Shown: in pieces, positions 28,352 through 39,162 of the stretch
Position numbering within the stretch: position 1 is the first letter of the stretch
How the letters are laid out: each line of letters opens with the position of its first letter
NCBI RefSeq assembly: GCF_000478685.1
Contig: NZ_AMSD01000001.1
Span: 62,001 to 126,000, forward strand
Reading direction: 5' to 3'
DNA length: 64,000 bases
From: Candidatus Photodesmus katoptron Akat1
GTDB taxonomy: Bacteria; Pseudomonadota; Gammaproteobacteria; Enterobacterales; Vibrionaceae
The notes under the pieces: generated by a model
Databases searched by the model: none
The model's input: only the letters and a program-made list of their open reading frames with translations
What the model was told of the DNA's origin: nothing
Made by a program: the position numbers and the translations under genes

Positions 28352-28924
28352 TTATAAAGCCTTAAAAATAAGATTTACAATTACTGGAACCGTGTTTGAA
28401 ATAGGAATTCCTCCAACAGTCTCAGCTAATTTATTTAGATTATCAATAGGGATAGAAAAATCATCAGAATTAATAATTATATGATTTGTAGAGGAAACAC
28501 TGAGATAATCTTTTGATTTAATAATTAATAAAGGTATCTGCATTTTTTTAGTATTGCCTAGTAATGTAATATTAGCAGGAATGGTCATTTTAATAGGCAT
28601 AAAATCAATTTCTGATAAATTAACTTTTCCTGATACTTCAATATTAGGATATTTATTCGATTGAAAAAATAATTCATTTAACCTTTTATCTCGAATTGGA
28701 TTTAAGCTATCGATTCCTAATGGAGAAATATTCACCTGAAATACACCTTCTTCATTAATCGAACCTGTTAGTGTAGTAATAGTAGCTGGTTCAACAATAT
28801 ATTGCTTTTTAATTGAGGCATAGCTAATAGTAGATATAGAATTATCAAGCTGATATTTAGAGAAAGTAGGTTTAGACAAGAATAAAAACATGATTACTGT
28901 TATATATGTATATATTTTTTTCAT
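28352..28924 (-). CDS. YceI-family periplasmic protein
   Basis: Secreted lipocalin-like protein of the YceI family, whose members bind isoprenoid or other lipid-like ligands in the periplasm. The 190 aa begin with a signal peptide (hydrophobic residues about 5-20). Family-typical segments follow: YQLDNSISTISYASIKK, an early VNISPLGIDS strand, IRDKRLNELFF, and a late DDFSIPIDN segment. It stands alone between tig and gapA. The physiological ligand cannot be inferred. Confidence 0.8.
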   Translation of the reverse strand: MKKIYTYITVIMFLFLSKPTFSKYQLDNSISTISYASIKKQYIVEPATITTLTGSINEEGVFQVNISPLGIDSLNPIRDKRLNELFFQSNKYPNIEVSGKVNLSEIDFMPIKMTIPANITLLGNTKKMQIPLLIIKSKDYLSVSSTNHIIINSDDFSIPIDNLNKLAETVGGIPISNTVPVIVNLIFKAL

Positions 28925-29390
28925 TAAAAACCTTAAATTAATTTAGAACAACATAATACTCTAAAAATCTAGTTCACTGAGATAATAGAATTTATATATC
29001 TATATACATTATAAATTCTTACCTATTTAAGAGGATAGAATCTTTAATTAGCTTAGTTCATTCATATCTATAATATGCTAGAATGGAATAAATTTAAATA
29101 ATAAATAAGCTAGTTATAACTAAAATTTTCAGGTGTTTTATTTCACTAATAAAAACTAATAAATTTCCTATTAATAAGTAAATCAAATTTAAGGAAAATC
29201 ATGCTAATTACTAATAGTACTAAACTAATTTAGTACCTTTAATATCAATTAGACCTTATTAAAATTCGAAGATAAAAAAATCTATAATCTATCTTTTAGA
29301 TAGACTAAAATACTTCATGCTTCACAATCAATTATTCTATAGGATTATTTTTTATCATAAGTATAATTAATATTAAATATGTATTTTGCA
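28925..29390. other. gene-free AT-rich stretch between the YceI-family gene and gapA
   Basis: 466 bp of A+T-rich sequence with no protein-like frame on either strand. It contains a perfect 8-bp inverted repeat with a CTAA loop at 29217-29236, without an adjoining T-run. It probably contains gapA downstream sequence and the promoter of the YceI-family gene, plus eroded DNA. Confidence 0.5.
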
Positions 29391-30386
<996 letters not shown>

Positions 30387-30518
30387 TTACTATTTCTCCA
30401 ATAACTAATGATAAACTCCAATTTCCACAACTGTACCAATATTTTATAACTAAAACACCAAATTATACTTTATTCATTTATTAATGAAGTGTTCTTATCT
30501 AAAATCAACGGGATAAAA

Positions 30519-30560
30519 ATATCCTATCTAAAGATTTATGTCAATTTTTAGATAGGATAT
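30519..30560 (-). terminator. ptsG terminator hairpin overlapping a likely gapA promoter
   Basis: The perfect 14-bp stem (30519-30532 with 30547-30560) encloses a 14-nt loop; on the minus strand the 3' arm runs into TTTTT, as in intrinsic terminators. The loop also contains an exact TTGACA on the minus strand, and TATTTT lies 17 bp after it, so a gapA promoter may be embedded. The stem is nearly all A/T, so its termination strength is uncertain. Confidence 0.65.
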
Positions 30561-30629
30561 GCTTTTAATAGGGATTGACTGTAATATTTAATGCAGTTTA
30601 GATTTAATAAATTCTAAATAAGAAAGTTA

Positions 30630-32066
30630 TTAATTATTATTAATCCATTCATCCATATCTGTTTTCAAATTATCAGATTTAGTACCAAACACAGCTTGAA
30701 CACCACCAGAAACTACAACTACACCTTTAGCACCTAGTTTTTTCAATTTTTCTTTATCAACGATGTCTGTATCTACCACAGAGACACGCAACCGAGTGAT
30801 ACAGGCATCTAGTGAAATAATATTAGCTTTTCCACCAAATACCGATACTAATTTACCTCCAATATCTGAAGTCGATGGTAAATTTACATTATTAAATTCC
30901 TCACTATTTTCACGACCCATAGTTTTAATATCTAACTTTTTAATTAATATACGAAAGATGCAGTAATAGACTACTGCATAAACTAAACCAATACCAATTA
31001 TTAGCAGGATATTTCTTGAGTTACCAGATAATAATAGAAAATCTATTAAACCATGCGAGAATGAAATTCCATGTACTATTCCTAGAACATTAGTAACAAC
31101 GTATGCAGAACCAGCTAGTAAAGAGTGAATAGCATAAAGCATAGGCGAAACAAACAAGAATAAAAATTCAATTGGTTCGGTAATTCCTGTTAAAAAAGAT
31201 GTTAAAGCTAATGAAATCATAACACCAAAAACTTTTAAATAATTCTGAGGGTTAGCAGAATGAGCAATCGCTAGTGCTGCCGCTGGTAAACCGAACATCT
31301 TAAAAAGATATCCACCAGCTAATTGACCAAAACCATCTCCTGTAATACGAGATGTTTCGTCAGCGACTAAGTAACAAGTAAGGACACCTTTTTGAATTTC
31401 ACCAATAGCATTAGTGCATCTTCCGACTTCGAAAAAAAATGGAGCATTCCAAACATGGTGCAAGCCAAATGGAATTAGAGCACGTTCTATGATACCATAA
31501 AGGCCGAAGGCTAGCGCAGGATTCTGATAAGCCGCCCAATTAGAAAAATAACCAATTGCTTCACGAATTGGAGGCCATATTATGGATAATAAAATTCCTA
31601 ATGCAATTGCTAAAAAACCAGTAATAATAGGTACAGCTCGTTTCCCGGAAAAAAAACCAAGATATTCTGGAAGTCTAACTTTAAAAAAACGATTAAAAAC
31701 CCAAGCTGCAATAGCACCAACTAAAATACCACCTAATATCCCAGTATCCATTTTTTCCATATGCATCAAGGAAACTGTAACAACGTCTAATGTTGCTTTC
31801 ATAATTCCATAACCAACAGCAGCAGCAAGACCTGATACACCATCATTGTTCGTGAAACCGAGAGCTATTCCAATGGAAAACAATAATGGAAGTTGATGGA
31901 ATACAGAAGCACCAGCCTTTTCCATAATAATAGAAACCATATCTGGAACAAAAGAAAGGTTAGCAGTTCCTATTCCTAAAAGAATACCTGCAACAGGTAA
32001 AACTGACACTGGCAACATCAATGATTTGCCAACTTTTTGTAAATTAGCAAAAGAATTCTTAAACAT
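30630..32066 (-). CDS. ptsG: glucose-specific PTS enzyme IICB
   Basis: Imports glucose with phosphorylation to glucose-6-phosphate, taking phosphate from EIIA-Glc. The 478 aa (E. coli 477) have the IIC membrane domain (about 1-380, roughly ten hydrophobic segments with the ITEPIEFLF signature) and the IIB domain with phospho-accepting Cys422 in [11 protein letters not shown]. It sits at the end of the plsX-fab-holB series in the position seen in enterics and vibrios. The tatD-family gene usually between holB and ptsG is absent. EI, HPr and EIIA are not in this window. Confidence 0.96.
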   Translation of the reverse strand: MFKNSFANLQKVGKSLMLPVSVLPVAGILLGIGTANLSFVPDMVSIIMEKAGASVFHQLPLLFSIGIALGFTNNDGVSGLAAAVGYGIMKATLDVVTVSLMHMEKMDTGILGGILVGAIAAWVFNRFFKVRLPEYLGFFSGKRAVPIITGFLAIALGILLSIIWPPIREAIGYFSNWAAYQNPALAFGLYGIIERALIPFGLHHVWNAPFFFEVGRCTNAIGEIQKGVLTCYLVADETSRITGDGFGQLAGGYLFKMFGLPAAALAIAHSANPQNYLKVFGVMISLALTSFLTGITEPIEFLFLFVSPMLYAIHSLLAGSAYVVTNVLGIVHGISFSHGLIDFLLLSGNSRNILLIIGIGLVYAVVYYCIFRILIKKLDIKTMGRENSEEFNNVNLPSTSDIGGKLVSVFGGKANIISLDACITRLRVSVVDTDIVDKEKLKKLGAKGVVVVSGGVQAVFGTKSDNLKTDMDEWINNN

Positions 32067-32093
32067 GCTTTTATGCTCCTGATAACACCATTG

Positions 32094-32132
32094 TCGTTGA
32101 TAAGAATATAAAACAATTCATGTAATCAACGA
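32094..32132 (-). other. inverted repeat in the ptsG leader
   Basis: Arms tcgttgat and atcaacga (8 bp, perfect) are 23 bp apart, within 70 bp upstream of the ptsG start. It could be a leader stem or an operator. No match to a specific regulator site is claimed. Confidence 0.3.
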
Positions 32133-32283
32133 AGAAATACATATTAGAAACGGATTCTAATCTTTTAAAGCTATCAATATATATTGATATTTATCAAATT
32201 TGCTAGTTGCTAATCAAACTAAATTGCAAAGTAACTATATAGATCACAGTTACTAAGAAAAGAATCAGTTAGACAGAAAAGCA

Positions 32284-33249
32284 TTAAGTAGATATTTCAT
32301 TAGTTAAATTTATTAACCAATTTGTTATTAATAATTCCTTATTTAAAACTGGATGTAAACGTATTTCTTTTCTTAATAAATTAAGCTTAGCTGTTTGTGT
32401 ATAAAGGTCATTATAATTAAGTAATCTGCTTAACTGGATAGCACCTGGAATAGTATATTCATCAATTAATCCAAAGTGGGATTTTTGTGCATCGGTAAAT
32501 AAGTACCATAACCATGCTAAATATTTATTAGGGTCTTTTAATAAACACTTAGTTAAATTTATTAATTCTTCTAGATCATTTTTCATTGCTGAAATTAGTT
32601 TCTGTTCAATCATTAAATAGGTTTCTAACTCATTAGTTTGAATAAAAGTTAAAATATCTATTGGAGCATAATTATTTAAGTGCAAAGTATAACCAGGAAT
32701 GTCTTCTTTTGTTTTAGATTTTAGCCAGTTTAGAAGCACCATATGTTCAGGGATGCTAACGTTCCAACATTGACAACGACTTTTAATAGTTGGTAGTAAT
32801 AAATTAGGTTTAAAAGAAACTAGAAGAAAAATACAATTTGATGGTGATGTTTCTAAAGTTTTAAGCAAAGCATTCGAAGCTGATTCATTCATAGCTTCAG
32901 CAGGCATAACTACAATTAAACGAAAACCAGAAAACTGAGAAGTTTCACAAGCAATTTTATTACAAAATCGAATTTGATTGATGCTAATTCCTCCTCCATT
33001 TATTTCTGGAGAAATCAAATGAAAATCAGGATGATTACCAGATTCCACTAATTTACAACTATGGCAAAAACCACAATAATCACCGAGATAGTTAGAACAC
33101 ATTAAGACTTGAGTTAAATGCTTAATTAACTGTTCACTGCCTAAACCATGAACACTATTAAGGAGAACAACATTAGGGAATTGAGCTGTTTCTAAACTTA
33201 ACTTCCAATAATGCCAAATATCTTTTAACCATGGATAAAGATTTTCCAT
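32284..33249 (-). CDS. holB: DNA polymerase III subunit delta'
   Basis: Clamp-loader subunit that helps place the beta sliding clamp on primed DNA. The 321 aa (E. coli 334) retain the zinc module (CSNYLGDYCGFCHSC, about residues 50-64) and the AAA+ fold with the SRC motif (TIKSRCQCW), while lacking a functional Walker A, as is normal for delta'. The C-terminal collar domain is diverged. It starts 3 bp after the tmk stop, same strand. Confidence 0.92.
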   Translation of the reverse strand: MENLYPWLKDIWHYWKLSLETAQFPNVVLLNSVHGLGSEQLIKHLTQVLMCSNYLGDYCGFCHSCKLVESGNHPDFHLISPEINGGGISINQIRFCNKIACETSQFSGFRLIVVMPAEAMNESASNALLKTLETSPSNCIFLLVSFKPNLLLPTIKSRCQCWNVSIPEHMVLLNWLKSKTKEDIPGYTLHLNNYAPIDILTFIQTNELETYLMIEQKLISAMKNDLEELINLTKCLLKDPNKYLAWLWYLFTDAQKSHFGLIDEYTIPGAIQLSRLLNYNDLYTQTAKLNLLRKEIRLHPVLNKELLITNWLINLTNEIST

Positions 33250-33252
33250 TTA

Positions 33253-33891
33253 TTACCTTATGTTCAACCATGTATTTAAAATATTTCTAATATCATTAGC
33301 TACTTGAACCATATTTTGCTCAGCATCAATTATAACAGTATTGCAATCTTCATTTGCTAACTTTAAATAGCATTCACGAGTTCGATTAAAAAAATCAATA
33401 TCCATTTTCTCAATTCTATCAACTTTTCCAAAGTCACGAGAGTACACTCGCTCAAGACCAATTTTTGGATCAAGATCTAAGTAAAATGTTAAATCAGGTA
33501 TTAAATCAACTAATATAGTTTCCTTTAACATAGAAAGAATGTTTGATGAAATGTTTCGACCAGCGCCTTGATAAGTTTGTGATGACATATCATGACGATC
33601 ACTTACAACCCAAATTCCTTTTGAAAGAGCCGGCTTGATAATATGTTCTACTGATTGCACTCTAGCAGCATACAGTAATAATAATTCAGTCATATTTTGC
33701 AGAGATTCATTTTTCGGCTCTTCTTTAATAAGCAAACGAATCTTTTCTGCTAAATTTGTTCCTCCAGGTTCTCTGGTACTTTTTACTTTTAAAATGCCAG
33801 CATTAGTAAGAGTTGTGGAAATAATCTTCACGGCTGTGCTTTTTCCAGAACCTTCAAGTCCTTCTACAACAATAAATTTTGCTTTTTTCAT
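33253..33891 (-). CDS. tmk: thymidylate kinase
   Basis: Phosphorylates dTMP to dTDP. The 212 aa show the P-loop EGLEGSGKST at about 9-18, TREPGGT (DR-type substrate loop), the SDRHDMSSQTYQGAGR lid-side motif, and DLDPKIGLER. It is flanked by mltG (14 bp) and holB (3 bp) in a tight operon. Confidence 0.95.
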   Translation of the reverse strand: MKKAKFIVVEGLEGSGKSTAVKIISTTLTNAGILKVKSTREPGGTNLAEKIRLLIKEEPKNESLQNMTELLLLYAARVQSVEHIIKPALSKGIWVVSDRHDMSSQTYQGAGRNISSNILSMLKETILVDLIPDLTFYLDLDPKIGLERVYSRDFGKVDRIEKMDIDFFNRTRECYLKLANEDCNTVIIDAEQNMVQVANDIRNILNTWLNIR

Positions 33892-33905
33892 TATTTTAAA
33901 TATAT

Positions 33906-34907
33906 CTAATTTTTTAAATATTGTTTTACTGCTCTATTATGATTCAATAAATTTTTTGAAAAAATATGCTCCCCCTCACCATTAGATACAAAATATAAGT
34001 ATTCAGTTTGTTCAGGATTTAAAGCTGCTTCTATAGAAGACTTTCCAGTCATTGCTATTGGAGTAGGTGGTAATCCATGAATTAGATAAGTATTATAGGG
34101 TGTTAAAATATATAGGTCCTCCTTGCTAAGATTACCATTATATTTATTAGCAATACCATAAATAACACTTGGATCTGTTTGCAACCGCATTCCTTTATTC
34201 AATCGATTAAAAAAAACTGATGCAATGCGTCTCTTCTCAGAATATAACGCTGTCTCTTTTTCAATAATAGATGCTAAGATTAGGGCTTCATAAGGTGTGT
34301 TCAAGATTAAATTAGGACTTCTATCTAACCATTTAGAATTAATAAATTGATTTAATTGACTATGTGCCCTTTTTAAGATTTCAATATCTGAAGTACCTGC
34401 TGTATAATAATAAGTTTCAGCAAGAAAAAGTCCTTCTAATTTTTTTCGTTGTATCCCTAATATATTCGCTATTTCTATCTCATCTAAATTAGAGATAGTA
34501 TCTTTCAGATATGGAGAAGAAAACAATGTTACCCTCCAATCATCAAAGCGAGTGCCTTCAATAAAGGTAATTGAAAACTGATATTCATTACCATCAACCA
34601 AATGTTGTAAAACCTTTTTTAATGTCATGCTTGGTTTTAGCTGGAATGTGCCTGCTTTTATATCTGAAAATTCCGGATGAAATCTAGGTAATAATCTTGA
34701 AATAAAATTAAAAGAAATCCAATTATTTTCAGTTAATAAGATTAAAGTATTATTTAAATTAGTTCCAGATTTTATTGTAATAATTTCTGGAACTTTAATT
34801 TGCAAAGGTTGTTGTAAATAAACATTAATCTGATTGCCAATATAAAAAAAAATACCAGCAATGGAAACTATAAAAAAAACTAACAATACTATTATTTTTT
34901 TTAACAA
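33906..34907 (-). CDS. mltG: endolytic murein transglycosylase
   Basis: Inner-membrane lytic transglycosylase that cleaves nascent glycan strands and sets their length. The 333 aa contain an N-terminal transmembrane helix (about 4-24), a LysM-like region, and the YceG catalytic domain with the conserved ASIIEKETA (catalytic Glu) and MRLQTDPSVIYG segments. The start is probably TTG 34907, overlapping the pabC stop by 7 bp, which indicates coupling. It implies retained peptidoglycan. Confidence 0.92.
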   Translation of the reverse strand: MLKKIIVLLVFFIVSIAGIFFYIGNQINVYLQQPLQIKVPEIITIKSGTNLNNTLILLTENNWISFNFISRLLPRFHPEFSDIKAGTFQLKPSMTLKKVLQHLVDGNEYQFSITFIEGTRFDDWRVTLFSSPYLKDTISNLDEIEIANILGIQRKKLEGLFLAETYYYTAGTSDIEILKRAHSQLNQFINSKWLDRSPNLILNTPYEALILASIIEKETALYSEKRRIASVFFNRLNKGMRLQTDPSVIYGIANKYNGNLSKEDLYILTPYNTYLIHGLPPTPIAMTGKSSIEAALNPEQTEYLYFVSNGEGEHIFSKNLLNHNRAVKQYLKN

Positions 34908-35707
34908 GGATTTAATCTCTCTTGAAAATATCTTGTTACCTTTCCAATATTATAATGCTTAGAAATAATTTTAATAACAGGAACAACTCCTAAAATTGAA
35001 TTAGTTATAAAGATCTCTTCTGCATCATCAAGACATTGAAACTGAAAATTATCTATTATTAATTTTAAATTTTTTGAAGAAGAAAATTGAATTACTAACT
35101 GTCTAGTTATACCATTCACTCCTGCATTTTCAAGACTAGGAGTATAGATTATGTTATTTTTTACCCAAAATAAATTTGCAATTGTAGTTTCAATGAGATT
35201 TTTCTTAATATCTAAGACTATGGCATCAAATAATCCAAGGCGATTAATTTCTAATTTTAGTAATACTTGTTCAAGACGATTATTATGCTTATAACCAGCA
35301 AGTAAAGGATTAATCCCTAAATTCTGATTGCAAACGCCTAATTCTAAACCATAACGAATTAATCTTTTATAATGGTTAGGAACTAAGAAATGACTAATAG
35401 TGATATTTGGTGATTCAATCCCTTGGCTATTATAACCGAAATGTCCTTTTCCACGAGTAATATGAAGTTTTAATCCTGATTTTCTATTTTTTAGACGAGC
35501 TTCCATTAACCATTTATAAACTTTTTCCCAATTTGGAAGGGCAATATTTAGAAAGTGTAAACACTCTTCCATTCTTTTTACATGCATATCCCAATGCTGA
35601 ATCTTTCCTTCAAAAACAAGCATAGTTGTAAAACATCCATCACCGTACTGAAATGAACGATCCATTACTGAAATGCTACTACTTAGTTTTCCATTTACCC
35701 AATGCAT
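34901..35707 (-). CDS. pabC: aminodeoxychorismate lyase
   Basis: PLP enzyme releasing pyruvate from aminodeoxychorismate to give p-aminobenzoate. The 268 aa have the class IV aminotransferase fold: YGDGCFTT near the N-terminus, the PLP lysine in LAGYKHNNRLEQ, and ANLFWVKNN followed by GVNGITRQL. ATG 35707 gives MHWVNGKL as in the family; the in-frame TTG 35719 is less likely. With pabB (3.4 kb) this suggests a functional PABA branch. Confidence 0.93.
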   Translation of the reverse strand: MHWVNGKLSSSISVMDRSFQYGDGCFTTMLVFEGKIQHWDMHVKRMEECLHFLNIALPNWEKVYKWLMEARLKNRKSGLKLHITRGKGHFGYNSQGIESPNITISHFLVPNHYKRLIRYGLELGVCNQNLGINPLLAGYKHNNRLEQVLLKLEINRLGLFDAIVLDIKKNLIETTIANLFWVKNNIIYTPSLENAGVNGITRQLVIQFSSSKNLKLIIDNFQFQCLDDAEEIFITNSILGVVPVIKIISKHYNIGKVTRYFQERLNPC

Positions 35708-35736
35708 TTGTGCATCCAAACTAACGAAACTCGAAA

Positions 35737-36978
35737 TTAAATTTTCTTAAAGATTAGGCAACCATTGGTGCCTCCAAAACCAAATGAGTTGCAAGCAGCA
35801 TACTCAATATTTACTTTTCGACAAGTATTTGGGATGAGGTCGATAGATAAATTTTTTTCAGGATTATCTAAATTAATTGTAGGTGGGACAATCTGGTCAA
35901 CTAATGACATAACAGTAATAATTGATTCAACTGAACCCGCAGCACCTAGTAAGTGACCTGTCATCGATTTTGTAGAAGAAACAAGAACTTGTTGATATCC
36001 AACTTTACCAAGAGCTCGTTTAATCCCTTTAATTTCTGCAATATCACCAGCCAGTGTAGATGTGGCATGTGCATTTATATAACCGATTTGTTCTCCAATA
36101 ATTCCAGCATCATGCATAGCTGCTTCTATGGCTAAAGCCCCTCCAGAACCATCCTTGCTAGGAGCAGTCATGTGATAAGCATCACCAGACATACCAAAAC
36201 CAACAAGTTCACAATATATGTGAGCACCACGTTCCATAGCATGTTCATAATCTTCCAGCACTATCAAACCAGCACCATCTCCAAGAACAAAACCATCACG
36301 ACTTTTATCCCAAGGACGAGAAGCTTTTTGAGGCTCATCATTACGGGTAGATAACGCCTTTGCAGCGGAAAAAGCTCCTATTCCTAATGGAGTTGAAGCT
36401 TTTTCCGCTCCACCAGATAACATAATATCCGCATCACCATAAGCAATAATTCGAGCAGCATGACCAATATTATGAAGGCCGGTAGCACATGCCGTTGAGA
36501 TAGAAATATTAGGACCACGCAAACCATACATGATAGAGATATAGCCTGAAATCATATTGATAATTGTTGAAGGAACAAAAAACGGACTAATTCTACGAGG
36601 TCCTTTTTCTTTAAGAGATTCATAGCCAGCTTCAATCAAACCAAGACCACCAATACCAGATCCGATAGCGACACCTATACGAGAAGAATTTTTTTTAGTA
36701 ATAATAAGACCAGAATCATTTAAGGCTTGAATACTAGCAACGATACCGTACTGAATAAACAAATCCATTTTTCTCAATTCTTTTTTAGAAAGATAATCTT
36801 CACAGTTAAAGTTTTTAACTAAACCTGCAAAACGAGTCGAAAAATTTTTTGTATCAAAATGTTCTATATTTACAATACCACTTTGTCCAATTTTTAGCGC
36901 TTTCCAAGAAGATTCTACATTATTCCCTACTGGTGATAGCATACCCATTCCAGTAACAACTACACGACGCTTAAACAC
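35737..36978 (-). CDS. fabF: beta-ketoacyl-ACP synthase II
   Basis: Condensing enzyme for fatty-acid elongation, important for unsaturated chains. The 413 aa match the thiolase fold with nucleophile Cys in [14 protein letters not shown] (about 160-173) and the two catalytic His in [11 protein letters not shown] and [12 protein letters not shown]. The start appears to be GTG 36978 with GGAG upstream. It lies after acpP, separated by a 96-bp gap with a GC-rich hairpin. Confidence 0.96.
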   Translation of the reverse strand: MFKRRVVVTGMGMLSPVGNNVESSWKALKIGQSGIVNIEHFDTKNFSTRFAGLVKNFNCEDYLSKKELRKMDLFIQYGIVASIQALNDSGLIITKKNSSRIGVAIGSGIGGLGLIEAGYESLKEKGPRRISPFFVPSTIINMISGYISIMYGLRGPNISISTACATGLHNIGHAARIIAYGDADIMLSGGAEKASTPLGIGAFSAAKALSTRNDEPQKASRPWDKSRDGFVLGDGAGLIVLEDYEHAMERGAHIYCELVGFGMSGDAYHMTAPSKDGSGGALAIEAAMHDAGIIGEQIGYINAHATSTLAGDIAEIKGIKRALGKVGYQQVLVSSTKSMTGHLLGAAGSVESIITVMSLVDQIVPPTINLDNPEKNLSIDLIPNTCRKVNIEYAACNSFGFGGTNGCLIFKKI

Positions 36979-37040
36979 GATCTTACTCTCCGAAACTGAA
37001 ATGATTTTAAAGCTAGGGGCTTATAGATATGTCGAAAACT

Positions 37041-37065
37041 CAGGCGGCCAGCAGAAGGCCACCTG
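37041..37065 (-). terminator. GC-rich hairpin between acpP and fabF
   Basis: On the minus strand CAGGTGGCC and GGCCGCCTG form a 9-position stem with one mismatch and a 7-nt loop (TTCTGCT). It sits 9 bp after the acpP stop and is followed by GAGTTTT. In this AT-rich genome it is an unusually stable structure. It probably attenuates readthrough or protects the abundant acpP message, keeping fabF levels lower. Confidence 0.65.
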
Positions 37066-37074
37066 GGAGAGATA

Positions 37075-37308
37075 TTACTGAGTATTAGTTACATAATCAA
37101 CTGCTGTTTGAATAGTAGTAATCTTCTCAGCTTCTTCATCTGGAATCTCAATATCAAATTCTTCTTCTAAGGCCATTACTAATTCAACAGTATCTAATGA
37201 ATCAGCACCTAAATCATCGACAAAAGAAGCTTCATTTTTAACTTCAGCTTCATCCACACCCAGCTGTTCAATAATAATTTTCTTCACTCGTTCTTCGATA
37301 TTGCTCAT
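37075..37308 (-). CDS. acpP: acyl carrier protein
   Basis: Carries growing acyl chains on a phosphopantetheine arm attached to Ser37 in the [10 protein letters not shown] motif. The 77 aa are the exact family length; the protein is acidic throughout, and helix II ([16 protein letters not shown]) is almost invariant. The upstream region has AAGGAA as a ribosome site. It lies between fabG and fabF in the standard order. Confidence 0.98.
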   Translation of the reverse strand: MSNIEERVKKIIIEQLGVDEAEVKNEASFVDDLGADSLDTVELVMALEEEFDIEIPDEEAEKITTIQTAVDYVTNTQ

Positions 37309-37428
37309 TTTTTTTTTCCTTATTAGAGTCTAGATTTCGCATAATATAATAATCTAATAGTCTAAGAACTGTTTCTTTTGAGTCCCTGACTAAACAAAGC
37401 ATTTAGATGATTTTATAAGATATGTATG

Positions 37429-38166
37429 TCAAACCATGCACATCCCACCATTAACATTCAAAGTTTCACCAGTAATATAAGAACTTTCTGAAGAAGCTAA
37501 AAAGACAACTACAGATGCAATTTCAATAGGTTTCCCAAAGCGTCTAACAGGAATACTAGATAATATTTTATCACGATGTGCAGAGTTCATTGATTTTGTC
37601 ATATCTGTGTCAATGAAACCAGGAGCTACTGCATTGACAGTAATTCCTCGAGAGGCAACTTCTTTTGCTAAAGATTTAGTAAAACCAATTATACCAGACT
37701 TTGCTGCAGAATAATTTGATTGACCTACATTACCTATAGTACCAACAATAGAACCAACATTAATAATTCTCCCATTGCGTTTTTTAATCATATTAGGTAA
37801 TACCGCTTTTGAAAGATTAAATACAGAAGTTAAATTAGTTTCTATCACATGCGCCCATTCATGACTTTTCATACGTATTAAAAGATTATCTCTAGTAATA
37901 CCTGCATTATTAACTAAGATATCAACTAAACCAAATTCACTATTAATCGAATGAATCAATTTTTTAATTGAATTCATATCAGTTACATCTAAAATAAAAC
38001 CTTTTCCTTTATTTGAAAAATGATTGCTAATATTAATAGCACCAATTTCAGTTGTAGCTGTACCAATAACAGTTGCACCAGAATTAATAAAACTTTCAGC
38101 AATGGCATGTCCTATACCACGAGTAGCACCTGTAACTAAAACAACCTTACCTTCTAGATTCTTCAT
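37429..38166 (-). CDS. fabG: 3-oxoacyl-ACP reductase
   Basis: NADPH-dependent short-chain dehydrogenase reducing beta-ketoacyl-ACP. The 245 aa show TGATRGIGHAIA (cofactor loop) near residues 14-25, NNAGITRD, and the catalytic Ser-Tyr-Lys in the VGSIVGTIGNVGQSNYSAAK region (about 136-155). The C-terminus ends with the LNVNGGMCMV motif. It lies in the fab operon between fabD and acpP. Confidence 0.96.
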   Translation of the reverse strand: MKNLEGKVVLVTGATRGIGHAIAESFINSGATVIGTATTEIGAINISNHFSNKGKGFILDVTDMNSIKKLIHSINSEFGLVDILVNNAGITRDNLLIRMKSHEWAHVIETNLTSVFNLSKAVLPNMIKKRNGRIINVGSIVGTIGNVGQSNYSAAKSGIIGFTKSLAKEVASRGITVNAVAPGFIDTDMTKSMNSAHRDKILSSIPVRRFGKPIEIASVVVFLASSESSYITGETLNVNGGMCMV

Positions 38167-38187
38167 TGAATGTACCTATATCCTTTA

Positions 38188-39141
38188 TTAATCAATTAGA
38201 GATTTAGCAAATTTTAAAGAAGCAATATCGTTAATAATTGCTATTTTCGGTTTAGGTATCTTAACAATCTTTTTTGTGAAACCACTCAATACCTTATTTC
38301 CTGGAGCAATTTCTAGAAATGTATGGACTCCTTCTCGAATTATTAATTGAATAATCTCAGACCAACGAACTGGACTATACAATTGACGGATTAGTGCTGA
38401 TTTAATTTTGCTAGAATCAAATTCAGTGAGCACATCGACATTGTTTATAACTGGAATAGTAGGAGATTGAAAATTAATCTTTTCAAGATTTAAAGCAAGT
38501 TTGTCAGCTGCAGATTTCATCAACATACAATGAGAAGGTACAGATACAGAGAGCATTACAGTACGTTTAGCTCCAGCTTTTTTGCATAGAATTTCTGCAC
38601 GTTCTACAGAATTCTTATGACCAGAAATGACAATTTGATCAGGAGAATTAAAGTTTGCAGGAGAAACTATTTCATCGTTTTTTTGTGCTTCTTTGCAAAT
38701 TTTTTGAATAAAGTTCTCATTAAGACCTATAATTGCACACATTGCACCAATATTTTTTCCTGACATAGCTTCTTGCATTAAATAGCCACGTAATTTAACA
38801 AGCTTAACAGCCTCATTAAAATTAATAACATTAGCACATACTAGAGCAGAATATTCACCTAGGCTGTGACCAGCTAGACTTGAAGGTTGTTTATGATAGA
38901 AATTTTTTCTCCATACACGCCAAATAGAAACAGAAGCGGTCAATAACGCAGGTTGAGTGAAAGATGTTTGGTTAAGAGTTTCCTTTGGACCGTTTTGAAT
39001 TAAATTCCAAAGATTATAATTAAGTGCATCAGCTGCCTCATCAAAAGTCTCTCTTACGAGATCATACTCTTTAGCTAGGTTCGAAAGCATCCCGATTTTT
39101 TGTGAACCTTGCCCAGAAAATAGAACAGAATACTTGCTCAT
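38188..39141 (-). CDS. fabD: malonyl-CoA:ACP transacylase
   Basis: Loads malonyl groups onto ACP for chain extension. The 317 aa show the nucleophile serine in AGHSLGEYSALV (about residue 93), the GQGSQKIGM N-terminus, and catalytic His in SVPSHCMLM. It is located between fabH (21 bp) and fabG (21 bp). Confidence 0.96.
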   Translation of the reverse strand: MSKYSVLFSGQGSQKIGMLSNLAKEYDLVRETFDEAADALNYNLWNLIQNGPKETLNQTSFTQPALLTASVSIWRVWRKNFYHKQPSSLAGHSLGEYSALVCANVINFNEAVKLVKLRGYLMQEAMSGKNIGAMCAIIGLNENFIQKICKEAQKNDEIVSPANFNSPDQIVISGHKNSVERAEILCKKAGAKRTVMLSVSVPSHCMLMKSAADKLALNLEKINFQSPTIPVINNVDVLTEFDSSKIKSALIRQLYSPVRWSEIIQLIIREGVHTFLEIAPGNKVLSGFTKKIVKIPKPKIAIINDIASLKFAKSLID

Positions 39142-39162
39142 TATTAATATTACCTACAATTT

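Noticed and set aside
29217..29236. perfect 8-bp inverted repeat with CTAA loop
   Set aside because: All A/T-rich, no T-run on either side and not adjacent to a gene end; likely chance in AT-rich DNA.
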